A stretch of 64,000 nucleotides of DNA from Aaosphaeria pasadenensis (GCA_022813625.1 JAKLMB010000001.1:930001-994000), one strand, 5' to 3'; shown: positions 1-11,909, counted from the first letter of the stretch. The notes: generated by a model from the sequence alone, not told the origin. Numbers and translations: made by a program.

Positions 1-1667
1 ACGTAACGCCCCTCTTATACACGCCCTCCACATTATTACTCGCCCAAGAAATCGTATTCGCAATGCACGGGTATATCCCCACGGCGCCCAGGAACGTCCC
101 CGCGTACTGCACCCCCGGCGTCTCACTGCCCAGCAACATCGCGAACCCCACAATCCCAAATACGGACACCCCGATATTGCACAGCCCACGCTGCCGCGTG
201 CGGTCGGCAAGCCAGCCTATCCCCACGGTGACGATGGCAGCGAGCGCGTAGGGGGGAACGCTGAGGAGGTTCGCGGTCGTGCTGGTGTAGCCGAGGCCGC
301 GGATGATGGTGGGCAGGAACAGGCTGAAGGCGTAGAGCGAGCCGTCGCAGCCCATGTAGATGACCGCGAAGGCCCAAGTCTTCCAGTCGAGGACCGAGGC
401 GTAGAAGTAGGTCATTTTGAAGGATTCGTGCGACGCTGAGGCTTGCTTGTCGGCTTTCAAGCGGCGGAGAACGCGCTGGCGATCGGACGGGGAGAGGAAG
501 GTCGCGGTGTCCGGGAAGTCGTGGACCATCCAGTAGGAGGCGATGCCTACGAGGATTGTGGCGAGGCCTTCGAGGATCTGGGGGTGGGGGGGTTAGTGGG
601 TTTGGTATTTGGGATGGGAAGGGGAGGGAGGAGGGGGGGAGGCGTACGAAGATCCAGGCCCAGCCGCGTTTGCCGCCTATGCCGTCTATAGTTCACGTCG
701 TTAGCTTTTCAAGTGGACTTGACTTGATATAAGGGACTGTGGATTCTTCCCACGTGACGACAAAGGTAGGACAACTCACCCATCTGAGCAATAGCAGCAG
801 CAAGCAGTCCGCCAAACGAGCCAGCCAACGCAGCGGCAGAGAAGAAGATGGCGGCGCGGATGCCGAATTCAGAGCGTCGGTACCAGCACGAGAGGTAGTA
901 GTTCACGCCGGGGAAGAGGCCTGCCTCGGCGACGCCGAGCCACCAGCGCTGTGTTAAAGGGGACATTGGTCAGTGACAATTGATCGATTGAGAAGTCAGG
1001 TTGGATAGGAGAGTGGACATACAGCTGTCATCAGTCCGGCGTAGTTGTGTACGAGGCCCATTGTCGTCATGCATATGCCCCCTATATCACGAACTCAGTT
1101 TCAGTTTCTCATTCCGCATCCATCCCCCAAATATCACAAAGTCGAAAAAAAAAACCAGAAAGAAGGAAAAGACAAGAGAACTCACACCACACCATGATAA
1201 TCGGCAAAAAGATACTCGGTCGCAGCTTCTTGAGCAGGATGTTCGTGAGCGGCTCGAACAGCGCGTACGAGACGAAGAAGATGGTCAGCGAGGCGTTGTA
1301 CTGCCCGTCCGTCATCCCTAGGTCCTCCTGCAGGCCATCGATCTTCGCGTTGCCGATGTTCGTCCTGTCGAGGAAGGAGATAAGGTAGAGGAAGGAGAGC
1401 CAGGGGATGAGCTTCAGATCGAGGCGCCAGAGGAGTTTGCGGTCCTGTTGGTAGTCGGTTAGTCGCTTGTTTGGGGGAGTTTGGGGGAGAGAAGGGAAAG
1501 AAGAAGAGACGAACGATGGCTGCGCGCTCTTCTGAGCTGAGTCCTGCGTCTGGGTCGGGCATGTCTTCCAAGCGCGTTCGATTGATGTTGGGTTGCGAAA
1601 CCGCATTTCCGTCTTCGATCTTCTCGTCGCTGTTTGAATAGCGGTCTTTCTCTATTGCGGTCGCCAT
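1..1667 (-). CDS. MFS permease, allantoate/nicotinate (ACS) type, 3' end outside window
   Basis: Major facilitator of the anion:cation symporter (Dal5/Tna1-like) family, expected in the plasma membrane as a proton symporter for a small organic anion. The substrate cannot be told from sequence. Starting at the ATG at 1667, six exons join in frame: 1667-1515, 1444-1186, 1081-1023, 948-780, 685-648 and 577 to the window edge. The first membrane region reads DRKLLWRLDLKLIPWLSFLY, followed by DRTNIGNAKI, the family signature after the first helix. Later exons give RWWLGVAEAGLFPGVNYYLS, which matches helices 4-5, and the start of the second half (ADRTRQRG loop). The N-terminal 50 residues are polar and cytosolic. 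The last helices and the stop lie before position 1, so length cannot be given. Confidence 0.88.
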
Positions 1668-3040
1668 CTTGTCGAGATCTGGTATTCTTGTCTGTTGTAC
1701 TTAATGTCACCAGAAGGAAGTTGGCGAAGCGATGCGCTTCGTAAGTTGATAATATACTCTTAGCACAGGACGAGTGAGAAAAAACCAGAGATTCAGACAA
1801 TGTCAGTCCTCGGGTGCGATTACAGCGATATAAACCCCATAGCCGACAACTAAACCAACTACATCATTCAAACACAAGGTGGGCCTCCCTCCACACCTCA
1901 CTATGATTAAAAATCCATTGTACCCAATGTTTACCCCGGGTTGCCGCCCCAAAAAAAACAACGTCACCTGTCCTGTCTCTCTCCCTCCCACCAGCACTCA
2001 AGGAGGAATTCGAACCCGAGCGGTCCAATGGAAGGGATCGAACGATTGAACCCCACGAGATCAGCGACGATAAAGCACAAAGAGAGCCTCTCAGGTGAGT
2101 TTGTAATGCGGGTAACATAACTCCACATTGCCTTAGCGCCGCGATGATCGTTTCCCCTCACGAAAAGAGCCCAGGGTTTGTAATGTTCGATTATCTGATG
2201 AGATGCATATTGATTACTTCCTGTTTGAACAAATTTCGAGAGAGAGAAAAGAGACGATGTGGCACTTGAAGTCGCGACCGCTCCTATTAACCCTCTAACA
2301 TCTGTGATTCTCGAATTTCTAAATGCTGGCCTGGTGGAATAGTTGTTGCAGTACATAGACATACATACGATTCATCGAGGAATGACGTTGGAGACTTAGC
2401 TCGCTTGTCTGTTTAAGCTTGTTGCTTGTGCGGGGAGCGGGAAGGGCACTCGGGCCAATGGCAAGTGGGTTCTATTACCGAGTCAGCCAATCGTATTGCA
2501 GAGTCCACTAAGTGCATGTATAAGCATCCGGCTCTTCGTGGGGAGCGTTGGAGTTGTGGTGGCGGATGAAGGCTTGATGATCGGATAGGTTCGTGTGGTG
2601 GGTTGCCGTTGCGCTTGGTTTCTTGGCTTGTTAGTTGCTGGTGACTTGGTAATTATGACATGGTTCGATTATCTGGCGATGCTTTGCATGGTTCTGGCAG
2701 GTGGTGGTGAGGATACAAGGGTAGGTTGGTGGTTTGGAGAGGGGTTGAAAGAGTGTTCAATTATTGGGAATGGCGGTTAACGTTGGATTACAATTTAGTA
2801 TGTCAGCTAGATTGGTGAGGCTTTATATCTTGTTGTACGGAGCAAATATGTATGATAAAATAGGCCTTATATATTGTTAGAATGTATAATATACTAATAA
2901 GCTATAACCATAGAAATTGGACGCCATAACTCCTATCCCACCAGTATGGAAATCATTAATACTATCCAACCATATTAGAGAAAAAACCTAGATACAACTT
3001 AACGGTATGTATGAAACATGCTAGTCTGCCCATACACTTC
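1668..3040. other. Intergenic stretch, no gene seen
   Basis: About 1.4 kb between the permease start and the 3' end of the acyltransferase gene. Open frames here are short and overlap on several strands, with no recognisable domain or splice pattern. The part beyond 2780 is AT-rich, with TA-rich runs near 2870-2900. It includes the permease promoter. Confidence 0.6.
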
Positions 3041-4422
3041 CTATCTCTTCAACCAAGCCCAAGTCTCTTTAGCAGCAGTAATGCTGGGGAGGTCAATGAC
3101 TCGATAGAATACCTCCGCAGCCAAGCCAACAAGAGGAACACACACGATGAAACAGACAAATGTAGCTATCTCGTGAGAAATTCTCGAAGCATGCATGTGC
3201 ATGTACAGTTTGATGCCAGCAGTGTACAACAAGATCGGTTGTACGAGAAAGATACCTTGACAAATGTGAGCATAAAGTGTGTTACTTGGACCATTAGAAG
3301 AACAGAAAGAAAGCAAGACTTACTAAAGCTCCTCTTTCCGAGACCTACAAGGACCCTATTGCGGAGGATCCTCTGCAGAATATCGTACGTCTCAACGAAC
3401 AGCATTGCCCCCAAAATGACCAAGTAGTTATCGTCCCTAGCCTGCGGCTGCTCGGTGTCAACGCCCGAGTTCAACGACCCAGAAGTATACAGTCCGGTAT
3501 GTCCCTGCAACTCCTTATGCCGGAACTCAGGCCTCCACGCAATGAACAGATATTGCAACAGAACGCCAGTGAACACCAGCACCCCGTAGATAGGCCACAT
3601 CGGCACTCGGTATCGTCCGACCCGAATGCCACTGCGCGACTTGAACTGGAGATCCATGTTCAAAGTGGCGTCTGCGAGTAACAGACCGGTGACGCTGTAC
3701 CAAGCCCAACTTTGAACCCACCATGCTGTGAGAATGAAGACGATGAAGGCCTTGACTCGCCAGGAAGTGCGTGTGTAGGGAATTGTGATCATAGTCATGT
3801 AGACTGTATAGCTCTGCTGAAAGATGACTGATACGAGCCAAATTGTACCAGAAGGGAATGCCAGGTTGGCAGCCTGCGACGTGTAATGCTTGGTCACCCA
3901 GAACATGTCGAATAGGGAGTTGAAGTAGACGAGAAAGGTACGCATTCGTAGCGGTGCTGTTGTAGACACATTTCCGGTGGTATGGAGGAAGGCTTCGATG
4001 TAATCTGTGGACGTGGTGCTGAAGGCCGCTACGGATAGCGAGAATCCAACGAAGGTGGGAAGCCAGAGGCGCAGGGCTCGACGGAATATCGAAGACGAGC
4101 AGATGGTGCGGTCTGGATTATGGAGATATGGAAGACACAATGTGCGGGCTGAAAGGAGAATGATCGAGGAGTAAATGAGTGATTCGTTCCAGAAAAGCAC
4201 TGAGAGCGTTTTGCGGATGATCTTTTGATACAGACGACCATTTTCATTTGCTGAGTCGGCGACAGAGGTAGGCAAGAACAGTTGGAAGAAAGTAAACAAG
4301 AAGCACTGAATTGCAAGAAGCCCCCGCAAGCCGATAAGGTAATTTTGCGAGGGTATAGTGCTGGAAGGGGACATGGAGGAGAAACGCGACGGTAAAGGAA
4401 TGGAAGGGAGTTGGAAATGCAT
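3041..4422 (-). CDS. Membrane acyltransferase-3 (AT3) family protein
   Basis: Multi-pass protein of the acyltransferase-3 superfamily, whose members move acetyl or other acyl groups across a membrane onto sugars or other acceptors. Two exons, 4422-3324 and 3255-3041, join through a 68-bp intron to give 437 residues, a normal length for a stand-alone AT3 domain. The N-terminus carries YLIGLRGLLAIQCFLFTFF, matching the first AT3 helix. About nine further hydrophobic segments follow, including WWVQSWAWYSVTGLLLADA and a C-terminal FVCFIVCVPLVGLAAEVFYR helix. The conserved histidine of bacterial AT3 helix 1 is replaced by glutamine (FFQLFLP). It lies 1.3 kb downstream of a GT2 gene on the same strand and near a second AT3 domain at 10336-11600, which suggests glycan acylation. 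The acceptor is unknown. Confidence 0.8.
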
Positions 4423-5701
4423 GGTGAAAGTACGCGTGTCTACAAGTTCAAGTCAACACAGAGGCAAATTGATAAAGTAAATGGGGACATAAAAACCAAC
4501 CACAACGGAGGCAAGCTCATTTCGCGCAGAGGCACGTGGAATGGAATCTCAATGTAGTCAAGTGGCAATGAGAACTCGAAATCCTGGGAACTCGACGTCC
4601 ATCCGTGGGGGAGCCGAGATCTGCGAGTTGAGCTTTATTGATAGTTACTTGATGAGCGAGGCTCTGGGTACCAACGGTTCGTCTGGTAGCACATATATGC
4701 GGTGGGCGCCGTTTCATTCAGCTACTCCCGGGAAGATGATGTGTTTGTTGAGATACCTACATGCCAAGATACAACGACACAGCCCGGCGTTTTTGTGATT
4801 CTCGCCTGTGACCACTGTAGGAAACCAATAATATTAGATCACTATAGCGTGGGGTGATGTTAATCAAGGTTTAAACAGTATTGGCGCATCTTTCAACTGC
4901 TGCCAGTCAACGGGTGATGTTTTTCCACCTCAAATGACAGAATGGTTGCAAGTCAGTGGGGCCTTACGGAGTTCAAAATTTCCGTAAATATTGCCTTGAA
5001 GCTTCCATTAGGCCAAGACGGAAACTACAATTGCTTCGAGAGTTTGGCGCAGAATTGATGTGCAACGGGAGCCATTCCTGCAATGTTCAGGGGTGCATGT
5101 AGCTCGTTGTATGTATGAAGCAGTGACGACATTTGTTCTGTATTACACGAGAACCGTAGGCTTGGCCAAATATTCAGCTCCTTGTCTCTGAAAGTGGCTT
5201 CATAGAAAACCGGAACCTGGTTGTCAAGAGTATGTCTAGGGACGACCCGCGGATGTGCGTTGTCGATCAGGATTGTAATTTGATGAAACAAGAAACGATA
5301 GGAATTGCCACGCGGCAGTAGCGCATAATCACACAGCAGGTTGATTCAGTGCGTTCGATTGGTAAGATAGATAATTGGATCAGCTATGCCGTGTAACATT
5401 CGAAGGACGTGACGACTTCGGCTCTTGGCAGCGAGAACGAGAAATAGACATGTCATTTTTACGATTGTGCTCGTCACACTCGAAACAGGAAGACTTTCAG
5501 AAGAGAGGATATAGAAATTTAACATAGTTTATTAAGCCCAAGCTAATGAAGAAAGAGAATTTCGTGGTGTATACGGCGTATTGATGAAGACTTGTTGATT
5601 CCAAAAACAAACCCAAGTTTTGTACCCTAAAAACGATATATAGAAATTTGTCATGTACGAATCGGACAAAAGAATCGCTGAAGAGCAAATCCAGACTGAA
5701 A
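4423..5701. other. Intergenic stretch between AT3 and GT2 genes
   Basis: Promoter of the AT3 gene plus the 3' flank of the GT2 gene. A CACGTG palindrome sits at 4533-4538, about 110 bp before the AT3 start. A minus-strand frame of 88 codons (5025-5291) has no recognisable domain and no clear splice partners, so I do not call it a gene. Confidence 0.5.
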
Positions 5702-7418
5702 TTACTTCCTGGCGGTAGGGTTCCAGTTGCTATACTTGACAATCTGTCGGGCATGTCCATACAGCCCGATGGTTGCCATAAAAACCAAGTAGAACGGATA
5801 CTGGATAGAAAACAAAATGATCATTTTTCGAGAAACGAACTCGGACTTGACCTGATTGGTGATCCACAACGTTGCGACCAAACAAATTATACTGCATGAC
5901 GTTAGCTACAGTCTTGAAACATCCGATGTTGTACGAGCCTTATGATAAAAAGCCACTGTGACACAGGGTATTGGAAGTATACGAGCTTCCACAGTTCCGC
6001 GCCAGAAGATGGAAATTTGACGATGAGGAAACTGAGTACTAAACAAGTGTACTGAGTTACAAGGTAGTATGAAGTCTCTCGAATGAAGAGAAGCGAAAGT
6101 ATGCCGAATCGAGCAGTGAAGTCACGACTGTAGTTGTCGTGTAAGGGCTCTGACGGTTTGTTGTAGATCATCTTCAAATGCTTCATACTTGCTTGTGCCT
6201 AAGGTAGTCAATAGGTCAGCTATGGGCATAGTGAATATTATCGTTGATTGCTCACCCAGCCTTGTGCCCATCGTAATCGTTGTTTCCAGAAAGCGGATAG
6301 CGTCGTGGGTGCAAGCTCATAGGAAGTTACATTGAGGTCGTGGACTGTTTTTGATCCGCGGGAAAATGCACGTAAAGCAGAATCAATATCTTCCGTAAGC
6401 ATGTTGCCGTCCATACGGAGATCGCGCAGCAGGGACGTTCGCCAATAACCATTGGAGCCACAAAACAGACCAAAACTGAAAACCGGTCAGCTACGCCTAC
6501 GAGCAGAATTTGCAGCTACTTACCCCCACATTGCAGCGCGCCCAGGATGAGACACGGCATATATTTTGTCAAACTCTACAGCGATCATACTGGAGAGAAA
6601 TGTGTCTCCTGAGTTGAAGACAATGCACCTGCCTTGGACAATGTCTGTCTCTGGATCCGCAATGAATCTCTCGACTGCCCAGCGAGGACTGTTAGGGTGC
6701 GGATAATGATCGCAGTCATATATGGCAATGAGATCAGATCCAGTGTCAAGTGTAAAGAAGTAGTTGAGATTGTCTGCATCATGTTAATCACATGAAAACG
6801 AAGTTGTTGTTGGGGTAGTATACCTGCTTTAGACGTAGAATTGGGGACTTTAATGACTCGGGCGTGGGAATACTTTTCTTCTAAACCGTAAAGTTCGCTC
6901 TCCAGTGGTTCGATAGGATGTGGCGTGTTGTAAAGAATGTTGATGCGCAATTTATCTTTTGGGTAGTCGATCTGCTCCAATGCATAAATGGCACGATCCA
7001 TGATGATATCCTTTTCATTCGGAAGATAGGCCACGATGATGAGATCAAGTATCAGGAGATTGTTGTGTGGTGTTGGAAAAAGCCAGCCTTTCTCTTCTGC
7101 TTGGGTGACGACTTTCCTTGCCTCACGGCAAGGCGTGATACTCATGAAAGCTTCAAGCACTGTTGCACCAGCAATGTAGAAGTTGGTGCACATGTAGATG
7201 AACCAGAAGATTGCAACGAGCTCGTCACTGCAATAAGTGTAAAGGCAAGTTGAAAAGACGAAGTATGACGCCACAAGCCCAAAGGGTGTCCACTCTGCAA
7301 TGAACGCAGATAGCCGGGTAGAAGCATCTTGGAATAGCCAAAATTTCTTAACGTGCGTTTGTTCGAAATCGGTCTGGGTGGTTCCAATATCAACGGTAAA
7401 GTCATTAAGCTCTTTCAT
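5702..7418 (-). CDS. Processive glycosyltransferase family 2, membrane-bound
   Basis: Glycosyltransferase of the cellulose/chitin/hyaluronan-synthase type (GT2), expected to polymerise a beta-linked glycan at the plasma membrane. Exons 7418-6824, 6773-6524, 6475-6256 and 6198 to about 5932 join in frame. A last exon ends at the TAA at 5702-5704. Family motifs are present in order: DCDH (DxD nucleotide-sugar site, exon 2), VQGRC, TEDID (exon 3, catalytic base) and QRLRW (end of exon 3, the processive QxxRW signature). Two hydrophobic helices precede the catalytic domain and at least four follow; the protein ends in ARQIVKYSNWNPTARK. Total about 500 residues. The final splice is unresolved: the best GT-AG pair (donor near 5931, acceptor near 5890) is one base out of frame with the hydrophobic C-terminal frame. 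It resembles the fungal GT2 group needed for hyphal surface growth, but the product is unknown. Confidence 0.85.
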
Positions 7419-7639
7419 TTTGAAGATATCAAGTGGCTGCGTCTAAGGCGTTTAAGGGAAACAGAAGTAACGAATGATAAAGTGGTTAAGGGAAATAGTA
7501 ACGAACGGCTGGCCTAGTCAAAGCGAGTGATGACAGAGACCTTGAGAGAAGGCTTAGTATGTAAAACGAGAGACAAAATATACCATGGGTAAGGCAGTGA
7601 GACGCATCAGTGAGTTCTACGGCATTGAACAGTCACTTG

Positions 7640-8509
7640 TCAGAAAGCATCGAAGGGCAACACGCTGATAATGAGTAGTGCAGTGACAACTATATCGGCC
7701 CCTTTTCCGCGAGCCTCCGATGTGTCATTTTTGTCAAGCCCTTGATCGACGTAATAAATGGAGATTGCCGACAATACCAGCCCTTGATGCGGACGTAAAT
7801 CCTTGTCTTTGCATTTGAGGACAATCAGCCCGTTTGTCTCAGTCACTGGCTTGCCGTGGCTTGTGCTAGATGCCTGCACAGCAATAGTACCTTAAGCAAA
7901 TCCAGCAAATTTGGATCCACCAGTTTATCTATCTGGCTCGGTAATACGGAGTGCGTTGAGAATGCCATCACTGCTTCTGGTGTCCTGCTTTCAAATTTTA
8001 GTGGTGGCTTGCTTGAAGATAGGACAAGAATGGTTCTCGCCAAGGGCGGAAAGTCAGCTTCCAACCTGGTCAGAGCGATAGGCAGTGTATGGCGACGGAC
8101 ATTGATTCCAATGTGAACGTAGATCACAGATTGAAATGTGGAAATGGGAAAGAACAAGGATGGAATATCTCCAGCGTTCGGAATTGCTATGCTGTGACAG
8201 GCACTAGCATCCTTGGCATTCACACCTGCCCGACACTCATCATCCCACGGCCATGCCTAACCACCAATCAATGAACAACCCACAACCCAATTCTATGGTT
8301 CGTGAGACCGACAGGACGATCTCGATATCTACATATGGCAGGCAGAGCAGTATGCAGGCTAGCAAGGCCCCGTTCTGGCGTCTTTCGCGTGCCTGGATGC
8401 GTGTCCCGTATCCGCCAAGCTGGGATTTTGTGAAGGATGATCCTCCGACTGGATATAATGCAATATCGAAGTGACAAGGCATTTCGGAATTAGCTTGATT
8501 TTGGATCAC
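7640..8509 (-). CDS. Possible multi-exon gene of unknown function (model unresolved)
   Basis: Three adjacent minus-strand open segments could be exons of one gene: 8509-8240 (frame with hydrophobic LLACILLCLPYVDIEIVL), 8223-7843 and 7879-7640 (ending ADIVVTALLIISVLPFDAF then stop). A GTACTATTG donor near 7884 and CAG acceptors close by could join the last two, but I found no clean in-frame splice from the first to the second. The encoded sequence has some hydrophobic stretches but no motif I recognise. Its position between the GT2 and GH16/AT3 genes is the main reason to list it. It may instead be non-coding promoter DNA of the neighbours, so both existence and limits are doubtful. Confidence 0.25.
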
Positions 8510-8648
8510 CAGTGACTAGTCAGGTCCTGTCGGCAGGCTGCTGGCATTGTTTGTATTTTGAGTATACTAGGGAAACACAGTAATAACAAAAGAGCCAGCT
8601 CGTCTGCCCTGTGCGATCACATACGAAGTACTCAGACTGTCAATCAAG

Positions 8649-11600
8649 ATGTATCGATACCATCATATTTTTTTGATTTTGTTGTTGTTTTCTGGTGGCA
8701 TTCTTGGAGAGGTTTTCCGAGGCGATCAAAATTGTTCCTGCGGATTCTACGACCCAGACACCGTAGAGCTCTTCACCGACGCCATCATCGTGTATTTCAA
8801 CGAAACTGACAGGATACCGGACGATTTTGTTACCGAGAAATACGAAAACACGTATGAGAAAGATTGGAATGCGATCTATCGCCAAGGTGCCCTGCCATCC
8901 AATGTTCAGCTGAATGGATCATCGAAGACATTGGATTTATTTGTTTCGCCTTCTACAGACGAGCACCTGGTCAATGGAGCGGGACTTTTGACTCGAAGAA
9001 AAGACATACAGCACGGCTCGTTCCGCGTTTCCATGAAGGGCGCCTCTAGATCATCGCGTGGGACGGCAATGTCAATGATGTGGCAATTCAACGAAACCGA
9101 AGTCACAGAATTAAGCGTAATGAACATGAACGACCCGATGGAAGCCTGGGTTGGGACCTTTGTGAACAACGAATTCACAACCCGCGACTTGGGTACAAAC
9201 TTTTCTACGGCTCTCTCTACTTCGCATGCGGGTTCCAATTACTCGACCCTTGGGACGTCCCTGACTAACGGAAGTATGGATCTATGGTACTTCACCGAGT
9301 ACCGAATCGACTGGACCAAAGACATGATCAACTTCTTTATTCAAGGGAACATGTCGCGCTCGGTTGAGCGTGCTAAAAATAGAGGAATGCCGTCCGTCCC
9401 AGCACCGTTTCATTTCAAACATTGGTCAACGTACGTACTCATGCCTACCTAAATGGGACATCATCTGACCCTCTTTCAGTGGCAACCGATTCTCGATGCG
9501 AGGGCCACCGAGGAAACCAGCGACTGCTAAAATTGAATGGATACGGATGTTTTTCAATTCGTCCACGACGACGGCCCAAGCTCGCGAGGACTTCGATGCG
9601 CAATGCTCCCTGGCAAATGCTTGTTCAATCGGAGATCATACACTACGAGGCTCCACGTCCTACTCTCACAAATCGGCGGAAAGGTGGAAGCAAGAAGGTA
9701 ACAAAAGCATCATACGAAAGCCTGCATTGTGGATATCGGTCGTTTGCCTGTGCTTTTCCTCTTTCCTGGTTATACACGCTCTCATTCTCCGAGCTCCGTG
9801 GAGAAGACGCAGTAAGCCAGATGCGGAGGATAAGACCTCTCAATCGGAACCCAAACCAGCGGATCAGTCCGATTCCAATCCATTTGAAGCGCCAGCGTAC
9901 ATTATAGAAGCGCGAACTTCGACATCCCCTTCACCAACAATCACGAGCGGGTCAATGCTTTCGGGAGGTCAGTCTCAGGATGACCTTGCGATCGAGAAAG
10001 TCGAGGCCAGTCCTGAGGCTTCTCTTTGGGGTGGTTCCACCCATGGCGGTCCGTCCCGACCGGCATCTACTAGATTTGATAGTCGAGGTCCAACACCCAA
10101 AGTGCTGTCACCTTGTCCAAGCACTATCAATATAGCTCGTGAAGAGATGCCTCTACCGAACCGCAGTCTCCATCGATTGGAGAGATTGTCCGTTGCGACT
10201 TCCAAACGAGGTTCCGAGAGGACACTGGTGCCGTCGAACACCAAAGAACCGCAGGACAAAGTGCAGATGAGCACTGTAACCGAGTCTGCGTTGCCGGCCC
10301 CTCGTATGAAACCTCAGCCGCCTCTGCCTCGACAGAGAATTGACTATCTCGCTGGCTTGGTCGCCATGTGCGCCATCTTAGTCACTGTGATGCACTTCGG
10401 CTTAACGTTTGTTCCAGCGATAGTGATACCAGGCGCCCCACGACATCATGAATCCGAATTCTGGGCGCAGCGGATTGTCGCGCCCTTCATTCTCAATCAG
10501 ATGTGGCTTGGTGTCTTCTTCACTACCTCTGTCCGCTTCTTAGTTTCGCCATACCTGAAAAGGGGCAACTTGCAAGATATTGCGAAAGCTGCTGTCCGTA
10601 GAACACCACGTCTCATGATTCCGGTGGCTTCAATTGCAATGCTTGAGTATTTCCTTGTTGACTGTGGGGCAACAAAGTTCTTGAGATACATACCATCGCT
10701 CACATGGTCCACATGGCCATACGTGACCCGCTACCCAACAGCCGGACACTTTGTCTCCGAGGTGCTAGAACTCATATATCTTGTGCCCAACGGCGTGCCA
10801 CAAATCACCTTCAACTTTTGTACGGGTGTGCTGTGGACAATTGCCGTGCAACTTCAAGGCACATGGCTCATTCTGTGTGGTGTAATCGTCGTGTATGAGA
10901 TCAGGAGTCCGTGGAAGCGCATGGCATATTATGCCTTCTGCGTGCTCAATCATTGGTATGCCCAATCCTGGGGCTCGTACCTCTGGCTCGGGCTCCTCCT
11001 GACCGATCTGGACATCTCGTTCAAATACAGAGAGTATCTTCATGCCTCACCTTGCGTCTACTATCCACTGATCACTTTGCTATGGCTGTGCGTCGCCGCC
11101 GGCTTCTCAGCAAACGTCATTCCCAACTGTAAGCCCCAACCCCCTCAAGGCATCATAACCACAAAATCAATACTAACTCCCCCTCCCACCCAGGGATCGA
11201 TTTCAACTTCGCAACCTACGAACACAACATCCACCCAGACATCCCGAGCGGCGAAGCCCTCTGGAACACCCCCAACGCCGGCTACCCAGCGTACTACAAG
11301 CCGCGCCTGAACGGCCTCCTCTTCGCAGCAGGCATGCAAGCCATCGTCGAGATCTCCCCATCCGTCCAATGGGTCCTCTCGATGCGCGCCTTCCTCGTCC
11401 TCTTCCCCCACATCTTCACAATCTACCTTCTCCACGGCCTCGTCTTCTGGAGCTGGGGCTCCTGGCTCATGATCTTCCTCGCCGACCGCGGCCTCAGCTA
11501 CGGCGCCAACGTCGCCGTCGTCGGCGTAACGTCGTACGCCCTGCTGTTCGCTAGTCTCCCCCTCGTCACGCCCGTCATCGAGGCGCTGGGTAAGGACATC

Positions 11601-11909
11601 ACGGCGCTGGTGTGGATGTCCGCTGTCGAGGAGAGTCCGCCGCGCCGACGCACGCTGTTCCCGTTCCCAGACGACTTGCTGGCTTCGCGGCAGGGCGGCG
11701 GGAAGGGAGAGGACGATGTTGAGAAGAATGGCGGCGTGGCGGTGAGGAATAGTGCGGGCAGTGGGAGCGTCGTGTTGAGTAGTGGGTCGGCGACGCCGAG
11801 TAGTGAGAAGGGGAAGGCGAGGGAGGAGATTAGGGAGATCAGTCAGTTTGACTTCCAGTTTAGGGGGAAGGGGAAGTTGCAGCAGGTTAGGAGTGTTTGG
11901 GACGAGTGA
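8649..11909 (+). CDS. Fusion protein: secreted GH16-like domain, membrane anchor, acyltransferase-3 domain
   Basis: Three exons (8649-9430, 9480-11128, 11194-11909) join in frame to 1048 residues. Residues 1-20 are a signal peptide (hydrophobic FLILLLFSGGILG). Residues about 30-320 match a GH16 beta-glucanase/transglycosidase fold, with the terminal HWSTGNRFSMRGPP block typical of fungal GH16. The catalytic strand reads ELSVM (154-158) instead of ExDxE, so only the first glutamate remains and hydrolysis is unlikely. A membrane helix (about 341-363, WISVVCLCFSSFLVIHALIL) and a roughly 180-residue polar Ser/Pro-rich linker follow. From about 546 an AT3 domain begins (YLAGLVAMCAILVTVMHFGL) with around nine helices and a Gly/Ser-rich cytosolic tail. 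It lies divergent to the GT2/AT3 pair. I infer a cell-surface enzyme that binds a glucan-like polymer through the GH16-like part and acylates it. Confidence 0.82.

Noticed and set aside
2000..2050. T-arm-like word TTCGAACCC on the minus strand
   Set aside because: Neighbouring stems do not pair and no cloverleaf can be drawn.
5025..5291. 88-codon minus-strand frame between AT3 and GT2
   Set aside because: No recognisable domain, no splice partners, AT-rich context; could be a remnant but not supported.
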